From the NCBI RefSeq assembly GCF_018131015.1, contig NZ_JAFCJJ010000027.1, positions 1 to 64,000 on the forward strand: a stretch of DNA of 64,000 nt, in the 5' to 3' direction. This stretch comes from Bradyrhizobium diazoefficiens (GTDB lineage: Bacteria; Pseudomonadota; Alphaproteobacteria; Rhizobiales; Xanthobacteraceae). Below, one piece after another: positions 41,296-50,133 of this stretch. The notes under the pieces are model-generated. The model ran no database searches. It was given only the letters and a program-made list of their open reading frames with translations, and was not told the origin of the DNA. Within the stretch, counting starts at the first letter, position 1; each line of letters starts with the position of its first letter. Made by a program: the position numbers and the translations under genes.

Positions 41296-42510
41296 CTAGC
41301 CAACGCCTCGTCCAATCGCCTTGTCAGCACGCCCGCGCGAGACACCATGCTCCGCGAGCAGACGTGCCGCGGGACTTCGCGTTTCCGCAAACAAGGCAAC
41401 AAGCGCATTGACGCCGGTGACTTCAGGATATCCAACCTCCTGGGCAAGGAACGCGGCGCGCTGATCGACACGCTTGAACGCCTGTGTGGGCTCGGCACGT
41501 CCGGTCTCGATCACCATGTGCTTGAGTTCGTTGTCGAGATATTGCACGAGGCTTTGCGTCAGCTTGCCGAGATCGGCATCGCAGGCGCGCATGACCGCGG
41601 ACGCGTTCGCATCCTCGGTCAGGGCCAGCAGTAAATGCTCAAGCGTCGCGTATTGATGGCGGCGCCGGTCGGCATGATCGAGCGCCCGCCGTTTCGTGGC
41701 CGCGTAGTCTGCCGAGATCGGCCGTTGCGACAGGTCGAGCAGCGCGTCGATCCGTTCGAGCCGTTTCATGGGATCGAGCGTCGCCAATAACTCGTACCTA
41801 TCCTTGATGGGCAATTTCATCCGCGCCGCGACGGTATCGGCGATCTGTCCGGGATCACGGGTTTGGTCGAAGAACAGCCAAAGGTCCGGCACCAGAATTC
41901 CGTGAGCCGCCGTATAATCCTGGAAGCGTTGATAGATCCTTCGGATCAGATCCCTTGCATCGCGGACCGCACCCTCGCTGACGTCAACGACTTCAGCCTG
42001 ATAGGCGACCGCCTCAGTCACAAAGCTGCGTAGCGCGACGCGCCGAAGCCCACGCGTCAGCACCTTGAACGTGCCACCCTGGAGCGGTTCAAGCTCGAGC
42101 AGTTGCGAAAGGACACCGATCTCGTAGACATCGAACAATCGGGGATCGTCGACGGTTGCCTCGCGCTGGATCGCTATCACAATCTCCCGTCCGCCTTCGA
42201 ACGCCTGGTTCAGGGCCCGAATGGTGCCCTCGCGGCCCACAAACAGCGGATAGGTTGCGTTCGGAAACGGAACGAGATCGCGGAGCGGTACGGCGGGATA
42301 AAGCGCTGTTGTTGTCTTGAGTTTTGCGACCGGCGCAGCCACCTCGCGCCGCTCGGCGTGAAGCATCGCAGACAGCGTATTCCAGTCGGCAACGCCCAGC
42401 ATCCTCGACACCAGTTCGAGGCTCTCGCTGTGACTGATGGTGACGGCTTTGGTGGTCAGGGATTCGCGCAGGGTCTGCGCCATAGATTTGGCATCGCGAA
42501 AATCGCGCAT
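41296..42510 (-). CDS. Lon substrate-binding domain plus Clp N-domain protein without ATPase
   Basis: A 404-residue protein with an unusual domain set. Residues 1-54 (MRDFRDAKSMAQTLRESL ... LGVADWNTLSAMLHAE) resemble the short N-terminal segment found on some glyoxalase-family proteins. Residues about 68-260 are a Lon-type substrate-binding domain (VPLRDLVPFPNATYPLFVG). Residues about 275-400 are a Clp N-terminal double repeat (YATLEHLLLALTED; VTGVNALVALFAE). No Walker motif and no protease domain are present, so it cannot itself unfold or degrade. It may select substrates for a Clp or Lon protease or inhibit one. Monocistronic; convergent with the SEC-C gene. Confidence 0.85.
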   Translation of the reverse strand: MRDFRDAKSMAQTLRESLTTKAVTISHSESLELVSRMLGVADWNTLSAMLHAERREVAAPVAKLKTTTALYPAVPLRDLVPFPNATYPLFVGREGTIRALNQAFEGGREIVIAIQREATVDDPRLFDVYEIGVLSQLLELEPLQGGTFKVLTRGLRRVALRSFVTEAVAYQAEVVDVSEGAVRDARDLIRRIYQRFQDYTAAHGILVPDLWLFFDQTRDPGQIADTVAARMKLPIKDRYELLATLDPMKRLERIDALLDLSQRPISADYAATKRRALDHADRRRHQYATLEHLLLALTEDANASAVMRACDADLGKLTQSLVQYLDNELKHMVIETGRAEPTQAFKRVDQRAAFLAQEVGYPEVTGVNALVALFAETRSPAARLLAEHGVSRGRADKAIGRGVG

Positions 42511-42692
42511 CAGTTCGTCCTCTGCATGAGCGATCCAGGAGTGTCAGGTGGTTGCGTTGCTGACCCGGTCGCTCGGCAAAGGGAGGCCGATGACGGCTCG
42601 ATACGTTCACCATTCCACGGAGGGTGCAACCGGCAGGTCGTATCAACCTGCGCGAAACGTGACGCAAAGCCGGCTGACTGTCAATTGTGATC

Positions 42693-43007
42693 TCAGTTCT
42701 TCACCACCGGGATCGCGTCCGCCGGCTGCTGCCCCTGCCTGAACATCGCCAGCGCCTTGTCGAGCGCCTCACGCAGCGCCAGCGCCGCGGCGGGATTGCA
42801 GCGCAGATGTGCGGTCTGCACCAGGTCGACCCTGACGGCGGCGCCGACGGGCATCAGCAAGTTCGTGACAAGCTCGATCTGGATCGAGCCGTTGTGATGG
42901 CCGAAACAGGAGACGTTATCGAAATAAACGATGGGCGCCCTTTCGGAAGAGGAGCCCGAAATGGTGACGGGCGCCTGGTTGGCGGCGGGCGTTTCGGGGT
43001 CGGCCAT
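42693..43007 (-). CDS. Small conserved protein of unknown function (DUF3467-like layout)
   Basis: A 104-residue protein. A disordered N-terminus (1-22) is followed by a compact beta-rich part (IVYFDNVSCFGHHNGSIQIELVTNLLMP) and a helix that ends HLRCNPAAALALREALDKALAMF. The layout, a beta sandwich strand set followed by a helix with a conserved aligned-residue pattern, resembles small DUF3467-type proteins, but I do not claim membership. It could be a bacteriophage-like or structural component, without support. No neighbours on its strand within 180 bp; the gap to the Lon-domain gene has no gene. Confidence 0.6.
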   Translation of the reverse strand: MADPETPAANQAPVTISGSSSERAPIVYFDNVSCFGHHNGSIQIELVTNLLMPVGAAVRVDLVQTAHLRCNPAAALALREALDKALAMFRQGQQPADAIPVVKN

Positions 43008-43142
43008 GAAATATTCCTCACAGGCAGTGCACTGACGCCACCATCGTTGCTTCGCCGCGCCCTGTCGAGGCCAAACCGGCCGGTGGAGGGAACACGCCTG
43101 TGATGTTTTGCGCGGCGCCCTGCACTGGGCTAAAACGTCGCC

Positions 43143-44051
43143 ATGTCCAATTCATCGACCACGCCTGCCTTCGAGGAACTCGCCGGGGCCATCGGCGGCC
43201 GCCGCTCCGACTACGGCCATATCAGCGGGCTCCTGCTCGACCGGTTCGCGCCGGGCGAGGCCTGGTCGCGCCTGCCCTACCACCCCATCTTCGTCGGCGA
43301 CGCCGGGACCGGCGTGCTGCATGGCGGCGTCGTCACTGCGCTCTTGGACGAAAGCTGCGGCATGGCGGTGCAGCTCGCGCTCGACGGCACGCGCGCGATC
43401 GCAACGCTCGACCTGCGCATCGACTACCAGAAGCCGGCGACGCCCGGCCTCGACATCAAGGCGCATTCAGTGTGCTACCGCACCACCCGTTCGATCGCCT
43501 TCGTGCGCTCCACCGCCTATCAGGACTCCGAGGAGGATCCGGTCGCGACCGCCACCGCCTGCTTCATGATCGGCGCCAACCGCACCAACATGCTCACCGA
43601 CCGCAGGCTCGATGGCCGCGCCGCGCTGACCCTGGAGGCCCCGGAGGATCCGGACGGACCGTTCGCGAGCAGTCCGTTCGCGCGCTGGCTCGGCATTCGC
43701 GTCAACGACGACGGCACGCTGACGATGCCGTTCTCGCCAAAAATCATCGGCAACCCGATCCTGCCCGCGATCCATGGCGGCATGACCGGCGCCTTCCTCG
43801 AGACCACCGCCATCGTCGGCGTGCGGCGCGAGCTCGGCATCGCCACCTTGCCGAAGCCGATCGGGCTCACCATCAACTATCTGCGCTCCGGGCGGGCGCT
43901 GGACAGCTTTGCCAATGTCTCGATCGTGAAGCAGGGCCGGCGCATCGTCGCCTTCGAGGCTCGGGCCTGGCAGGACGATGCGGACAGGCCGATTGCGACC
44001 GCTTTCGGCCATTTCATGCTCCGCCCGACGCCCGGAAACGACGACGAATAG
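43143..44051 (+). CDS. Tandem hotdog-fold thioesterase (PaaI-like, two fused domains)
   Basis: A 302-residue protein made of two hotdog domains, each normally a separate 140-residue thioesterase subunit. Domain 1 has TGVLHGGVVTALLDESCG, domain 2 AIHGGMTGAFLETTA; both keep the HGG turn and the acidic residue on the central helix that in PaaI-type thioesterases assist hydrolysis of acyl-CoA. Fusion gives a pseudo-dimer in one chain. Substrate not predictable. The small membrane gene starts 67 bases downstream. Confidence 0.85.
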   Translation: MSNSSTTPAFEELAGAIGGRRSDYGHISGLLLDRFAPGEAWSRLPYHPIFVGDAGTGVLHGGVVTALLDESCGMAVQLALDGTRAIATLDLRIDYQKPATPGLDIKAHSVCYRTTRSIAFVRSTAYQDSEEDPVATATACFMIGANRTNMLTDRRLDGRAALTLEAPEDPDGPFASSPFARWLGIRVNDDGTLTMPFSPKIIGNPILPAIHGGMTGAFLETTAIVGVRRELGIATLPKPIGLTINYLRSGRALDSFANVSIVKQGRRIVAFEARAWQDDADRPIATAFGHFMLRPTPGNDDE

Positions 44052-44118
44052 ACGTATTTCACTTGACGGCCGGACGGCGGACCACAACGATAGCGCGTTC
44101 CCCGCGAGAGGTATTCGA

Positions 44119-44484
44119 TTGCGGCATCCGATTGATATCGTTGCCATGTTCGCCGCCATCTGGCTGTTGGCGTCGATGGTGCTCGACGCCCTGACGCCGA
44201 AGGAGCTGACGGCGGTCATGATCGGCATTGCGATCGCGCCCGCCATCGTCATCACCGCCGTGTTCTACTATCTGCGCTGCCCGCGCACGGATTTCGCGGT
44301 GATGTTCGCCGCGCTCTGGCTGATCTCGGACATCGCCATCGCCTTCATCTCGCCGAAGGAACTGCCGCACTTCCTGATCGTGCTCGGTTTCGTCCCGGCG
44401 GCGCTGATCGGCCTCGTGCTGCACTGGCAGCGCTTCCAGCGCCGCCACGAGCGGCTGCCGCTGCCCTCGGCGAAACGCGGCTAG
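44119..44484 (+). CDS. Small four-helix membrane protein with internal duplication
   Basis: A 121-residue membrane protein beginning at TTG 44119, preceded by GAGAGG 7 bases earlier; an ATG at 44146 is the alternative. It has four helices as two similar halves: MFAAIWLLASMVLDALTPKEL (about 10-30) and MFAALWLISDIAIAFISPKEL (about 62-82), each followed by another hydrophobic helix. The duplication suggests ancestry by fusion of a two-helix unit. It ends with a short basic tail. No function known. Confidence 0.65.
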   Translation: MRHPIDIVAMFAAIWLLASMVLDALTPKELTAVMIGIAIAPAIVITAVFYYLRCPRTDFAVMFAALWLISDIAIAFISPKELPHFLIVLGFVPAALIGLVLHWQRFQRRHERLPLPSAKRG

Positions 44485-44485
44485 C

Positions 44486-45118
44486 TCAGCCCCCGGCAAT
44501 CGCCCGGTCGTAAGCGTCGATCGTCGCCTTCGCACGGGTCGCGACATCAGCGGCCGTCATGCCGGGCTTGTAGAGGCTGGAGCCGAGCCCGAACGCGGTC
44601 ACGCCGCCCTTGATGTAGTCGGCAAAATTCTGGTCGGAGACGCCGCCGACGGCCGCGATCATCACGCCGGCCGGCAGCACGGCGCGGATCGCGGCGATGC
44701 CGGAGGCGCCGAGCACGCTCGCCGGAAAGAATTTCAGGCTGGAGGCACCGGAGCGTGCGGCAAGCAGCGCCTCGGTCGGCGAGAACACGCCGGGCATCGT
44801 CACCATGCCGTGCTGATGCGCGCGCGCCAGCACCTCGGTGTCGACATTCGGCGAGACCAGCAGCTTGCCGCCGACATCGCTTAGACGATCGACATCGCCA
44901 GCGGTCAGCACCGTGCCGGCGCCGATCAGGACGTTGGCGGGCGCCTGCTTCGCGGCCAGCCCGATCGAGCGGAACGGATCCGGCGAGTTCAGCGGAATTT
45001 CGATCGCGGTCATGCCGGCCTCGATCAGCACGCCGACGATGGCTTCGGTCTCCTCGGGCCTGATGCCGCGCAGGATCGCAACCAGCGGCCGCTTCATCGG
45101 CGGAAAGGCAACGCTCAT
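44486..45118 (-). CDS. dgoA: 2-dehydro-3-deoxy-6-phosphogalactonate aldolase
   Basis: A 210-residue class I KDPG/KDPGal aldolase of the DgoA type. The Schiff-base Lys is in SSLKFFPA, and the catalytic Glu lies in ILRGIRPEE. The enzyme splits 2-dehydro-3-deoxy-6-phosphogalactonate to pyruvate and glyceraldehyde 3-phosphate. GAGGA precedes the ATG at 45118. The kinase that makes its substrate is encoded immediately upstream, 10 bp away, which favours DgoA over the KDPG aldolase Eda. Confidence 0.9.
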   Translation of the reverse strand: MSVAFPPMKRPLVAILRGIRPEETEAIVGVLIEAGMTAIEIPLNSPDPFRSIGLAAKQAPANVLIGAGTVLTAGDVDRLSDVGGKLLVSPNVDTEVLARAHQHGMVTMPGVFSPTEALLAARSGASSLKFFPASVLGASGIAAIRAVLPAGVMIAAVGGVSDQNFADYIKGGVTAFGLGSSLYKPGMTAADVATRAKATIDAYDRAIAGG

Positions 45119-45128
45119 CTCAAAATCC

Positions 45129-46043
45129 TCACTTGGTCCAGATCGCCGCGGCCGCCATCGACAGGCCGCGACGAACCGCTTCATCCGCATCGATCGCCTT
45201 CACGGCAACCGACAGCGCATCGAAGGCGAGCCGATACAGCGTCGCGAGCCGCCCCGACGCAATCAGCGTGATGCCCGCCTTCGGCACCGCGCCGGAAAGC
45301 CCCGCCGCGAGTTCGACGCCGATCAACGTGCCCGACAGTGTTTCGCGCGCGGATGCCGGCGTGCCGCCGAACAGGAGCTGCCGCGATCGCGCGCCGAACA
45401 GGAGATTGGCGGCGAAGGCAGGCGCCTTGAACGCGGCAACGACCGCCGCCTTGAAGCTCGCGACATCCTCGGCCTCGTCGGCGCCGGCGACCGCGAGCGA
45501 CAGGATCGTCTCGCGCGAGACCACGCTGAACAGCTCGCCGGTCATGAATGTCGAAAAATGTTCGACGACGCCGTCCACCACCCGCACCCATTTCGAATGC
45601 GTGCCGGGCATGCAGACCAGCGCCTCGCCGGCGGCATCGAGGCCGAGCGCGCCGAGCAGTTGCGTCTCCTCGCCGCGCATCACGTCAGGCGCCTTTGCGT
45701 CGCGCTGCGCGATGCCGGGCAGGATGCGGATGTCGCGCACCTCGCCGGGCACAGGCGCGGCCTGCTTCAATATTGCCGCAAGCGGCGCCGGCGTGTCGAC
45801 ATAGCCGGCCTCGACCCAGCCGGTGCGTGCACCTGCCATGCCGCAGACGAGAACCGGCAGTCGGTTGGGCGCCTCGACCGCAGCGAGATGCGATTGCAGC
45901 ACGGTGGCGAAGCCGGCCTTGGCCGCGGCCAGCATGCCCTCGTCGCTGCGGCGCTCGGCCAGGACCCGGCCGGTGCGATCGACCAGCCACAGGCGAAAGC
46001 TGCTGGTGCCCCAGTCCACCGCGACATAGGCGGGTTCGGTCAT
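45129..46043 (-). CDS. dgoK: 2-dehydro-3-deoxygalactonokinase
   Basis: A 304-residue sugar-acid kinase of the DgoK family (actin/ASKHA fold). The ATP phosphate-binding motif DWGTSSFRLW is at the N-terminus, with VCGMAGARTGWVEAGY and MPGTHSKWVRV further on. It phosphorylates 2-dehydro-3-deoxygalactonate, the step before DgoA. ATG at 46043 is chosen; another lies 12 bases upstream. Other genes of the De Ley-Doudoroff galactonate route (dehydratase, transporter, regulator) are not in the window. Confidence 0.9.
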   Translation of the reverse strand: MTEPAYVAVDWGTSSFRLWLVDRTGRVLAERRSDEGMLAAAKAGFATVLQSHLAAVEAPNRLPVLVCGMAGARTGWVEAGYVDTPAPLAAILKQAAPVPGEVRDIRILPGIAQRDAKAPDVMRGEETQLLGALGLDAAGEALVCMPGTHSKWVRVVDGVVEHFSTFMTGELFSVVSRETILSLAVAGADEAEDVASFKAAVVAAFKAPAFAANLLFGARSRQLLFGGTPASARETLSGTLIGVELAAGLSGAVPKAGITLIASGRLATLYRLAFDALSVAVKAIDADEAVRRGLSMAAAAIWTK

Positions 46044-46077
46044 CTCAACGCGCATCCTTCGTCTCAGCGGCAAGACG

Positions 46078-46099
46078 CCGTCTCGCGACAATGAGACGG
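46078..46099. promoter_or_regulatory. Candidate activator site upstream of the sigma-54 promoter
   Basis: CCGTCTC (46078-46084) and GAGACGG (46093-46099) form a 7-8-7 inverted repeat centred about 95 bp upstream of the sigma-54 promoter and roughly 120 bp upstream of the expected start of transcription, where an enhancer-binding protein would dock. It is a candidate target for the AcoR-like protein encoded at 48191-50038. Confidence 0.4.
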
Positions 46100-46182
46100 G
46101 CTCTTTGCAAATCCACCCCGGGATATCGGCAATTGCCGCCGCAAACCAGCCCTTTCTCGCATATCCGAGGCGCAGCCTGCGC

Positions 46183-46198
46183 TGGCACACCGCTTGCT
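46183..46198 (+). promoter_or_regulatory. Sigma-54 (RpoN) promoter of the LLM oxidoreductase operon
   Basis: TGGCAC (46183-46188), five bases, TTGCT (46194-46198): an exact fit to the TGGCAC-N5-TTGCW -24/-12 consensus with GG and GC ten bases apart. The next plus-strand start codon is at 46265. No other plus-strand gene lies between. Confidence 0.65.
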
Positions 46199-46264
46199 GA
46201 TGCGTTCTCCGCTCAAGTCCGTGAACCGCGCAACAAGACGCGTCAACATCAGATGAGGAACCCC

Positions 46265-47362
46265 ATGGAGATCGGCTATTTCACGATGCCTTCTCATCCG
46301 CCGGAGTGCGGCCTGAAGGAGGGAAACGACTGGGACCTGCAGACCATGCGCTGGCTCGACGAGCTCGGCTACCAGGAGGCCTGGATCGGCGAGCATCACA
46401 CCGCGCCCTGGGAACCCAATCCCACCCCTGACCTCCTGATCGCGCAGGCGCTGCTTCAGACCAGGAACATCCGCATCGGGCCGGGCGGCTTCCTGCTGCC
46501 CTATCATCATCCCGCCGAGCTCGCCAACCGTGTCGCCATGCTCGACCACCTCTCCGAGGGCCGGCTCAATTTCGGCGTCGCCGCATCCGGCCTGCCGAGC
46601 GACTGGGCGATGTTCAACGTCGACGGCATGAGCGGCCAGAACCGCGACATGACCCGCGAGGCGCTGGAGATCATCCTGAAGCTCTGGTCGGAGCCCGCGC
46701 CCTTCACTCACAAGGGCAAGTTCTGGACGGTGACCAAGCCCGACACGATGTTCGACTTCCTCAAACCCCACATCAAGCCGCTGCAGGCGCCGCATCCGCC
46801 GATCGGCGTCGCGGGCCTCTCCAAGAACTCGGACACGTTGAAGCTCGCGGGTGAGCGCGGCTTCATCCCGATGAGCCTCAACCTCAACCCGGCCTATGTC
46901 TCCAGCCACTGGGACTCGGTCGAGGTCGGCGCCGCCAAGACGGGCCGCAAGCCGAACCGCCAGGACTGGCGGCTGGTGCGCGAGGTGTTCGTCGCCGACA
47001 CCGACGAGGAGGCCTGGAAGCTCTCGACCGGCGACATGATGGGCCGGATGATGCACGAGTACTTCCTGCCGCTGCTCGGCCATTTCGGCTTCAAGGACTA
47101 TCTGAAGCACGCGCCCGACGTGCCCGACAGCGACGTCACCGTCGAATATTGCGCCAAGCGGAACTGGATCGTCGGCTCACCCTCGACCGTCGCCGAGAAG
47201 ATCGAGAAGATCTACGAGGAGGTCGGCGGCTTCGGCGTGCTTCTGGTGTTCGGCTTCGACTACAAGCACAAGCCGGAGGCCTGGCACCACTCGCTGTCGC
47301 TGCTCAAGAACGAGGTGATGCCGCGCCTGAAGCATCTCGGCTCTGCGAAGAAGGCGGCTTGA
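46265..47362 (+). CDS. LLM class flavin-dependent monooxygenase (bacterial luciferase family)
   Basis: A 365-residue TIM-barrel protein of the luciferase-like family, starting EIGYFTMPSHPPE with the family's WIGEHH motif (residues about 40-45), GPGGFLLPYHHPAELANRVAMLDHLSEGR split over the FMN site, and GVAGLSKNSDTL. It would use reduced FMN and oxygen to oxidise an organic substrate. AGATGAGGAAC precedes the ATG. The flavin reductase gene follows 58 bp downstream, giving a two-component monooxygenase. Expression is probably sigma-54 dependent. Substrate unknown; relatives act on aldehydes, alkanes, sulfonates and nitrilotriacetate-like compounds. Confidence 0.88.
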   Translation: MEIGYFTMPSHPPECGLKEGNDWDLQTMRWLDELGYQEAWIGEHHTAPWEPNPTPDLLIAQALLQTRNIRIGPGGFLLPYHHPAELANRVAMLDHLSEGRLNFGVAASGLPSDWAMFNVDGMSGQNRDMTREALEIILKLWSEPAPFTHKGKFWTVTKPDTMFDFLKPHIKPLQAPHPPIGVAGLSKNSDTLKLAGERGFIPMSLNLNPAYVSSHWDSVEVGAAKTGRKPNRQDWRLVREVFVADTDEEAWKLSTGDMMGRMMHEYFLPLLGHFGFKDYLKHAPDVPDSDVTVEYCAKRNWIVGSPSTVAEKIEKIYEEVGGFGVLLVFGFDYKHKPEAWHHSLSLLKNEVMPRLKHLGSAKKAA

Positions 47363-47420
47363 CCGAACGCGGGTGCGGCGCGATCGTGCCGCACCCGCAT
47401 TATATTTCGGAGATGTCCGC

Positions 47421-48005
47421 GTGAGCCGCGACGCCAAACCTCTAGACGCAAAGCCTCTTGACGCAAAGGATTTCAAGCAGGCGATGCGCCAATGCGCCGG
47501 TGCGGTTGCGCTGGTGACGGTCGGCGCCGAGCACGGCAAGCGCACCGGCCTGACGGTGACGTCGGCCTGCTCGCTGTCGGACAATCCGCCGTCGCTGATC
47601 GTCTGCGTCAACCGCAATGCCAGCGCGCATGCGCGCATCCGCGAGGAAGGCGCTTTCGCGATCAACTTCCTGCACGAGGATCACGCACTGCTCGCGCTCA
47701 CCTTCAGCGGCCAGAAGGGCGTCAATGGCGACGACCGCTTTGCCTTCGGGCAATGGAGGCGCGGTGAGACCGGCGCGCCCGTGCTGACGGATGCGGTCGC
47801 CGCGTTCGATTGCGTGCTGGCGCAGGAGTTCGAGACCACGACGCATTCGATCTTCGTCGGCGAAGTGCGCGGCGTCTCGTATTCGGCGGCGGCAACGCCG
47901 CTGGTGTACCTGCGCAGCAGCTTCCACACCCCGCGCGAGATGCGCGAGACCGTGTCGGTCGGCGATCTCGATTCAAGGCATTTGAGCTGGACCGATTTTT
48001 CGTGA
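47421..48005 (+). CDS. Flavin reductase family protein (HpaC-like), partner of the monooxygenase
   Basis: A 194-residue flavin reductase domain protein (HpaC/split-barrel type): TGLTVTSACSLSDNPPSLIVCVNRNAS in part, FAINFLHEDHALLALTFSG, and GVSYSAAATPLVYLRSSF. Such enzymes reduce FMN with NAD(P)H and hand it to a monooxygenase. The GTG at 47421 is chosen because GGAGA lies 7 bases upstream. It probably shares the transcript with the LLM gene. The N-terminal KPLDAKPLDAKD is a short tandem repeat not found in the fold. Confidence 0.85.
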   Translation: MSRDAKPLDAKPLDAKDFKQAMRQCAGAVALVTVGAEHGKRTGLTVTSACSLSDNPPSLIVCVNRNASAHARIREEGAFAINFLHEDHALLALTFSGQKGVNGDDRFAFGQWRRGETGAPVLTDAVAAFDCVLAQEFETTTHSIFVGEVRGVSYSAAATPLVYLRSSFHTPREMRETVSVGDLDSRHLSWTDFS

Positions 48006-48021
48006 CAGGCGCGCCGGTGGT

Positions 48022-48182
48022 GTCTTCCCTTCTCCCCTTGTGGGAGAAGGTGGCGCGGAGCGCCGGATGAGGGGTATCTATCCGCAAATTCAAAAGCAAA
48101 AAAGTCGCGCGCGGAGAGAACCCCTCACCCGTCCCGCCGCTATCGCGGCGAGCCACCCTCTCCCACAGGGGGAGAGGGGAAG
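48022..48182. repeat. Compound CTTCTCCC..GGGAGAAGG repeat block
   Basis: CCTTCTCCCCTTGTGGGAGAAGG (about 48028-48050), GGATGAGGGG, CCCCTCACCC, and CCCTCTCCCACAGGGGGAGAGGGG (about 48157-48180), arranged head to head. It separates the converging flavin reductase and regulator genes and may end both transcripts. Confidence 0.8.
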
Positions 48183-48190
48183 AAAGCGCG

Positions 48191-50038
<1,848 letters not shown>

Positions 50039-50133
50039 CGCGGACGTCTCCACCCTGTATTATTGTGCAAAGTCTGGCACCACAGGCGGGGATGTCAATC
50101 GGGAACCGGGACGCAGCTATTGCTGCACCGCCC

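Noticed and set aside
45548..46264. N-terminal extension of the LLM monooxygenase by 239 codons
   Set aside because: It is antisense to dgoK, would cross the sigma-54 promoter, and the family starts at the ATG 46265 with a ribosome site.
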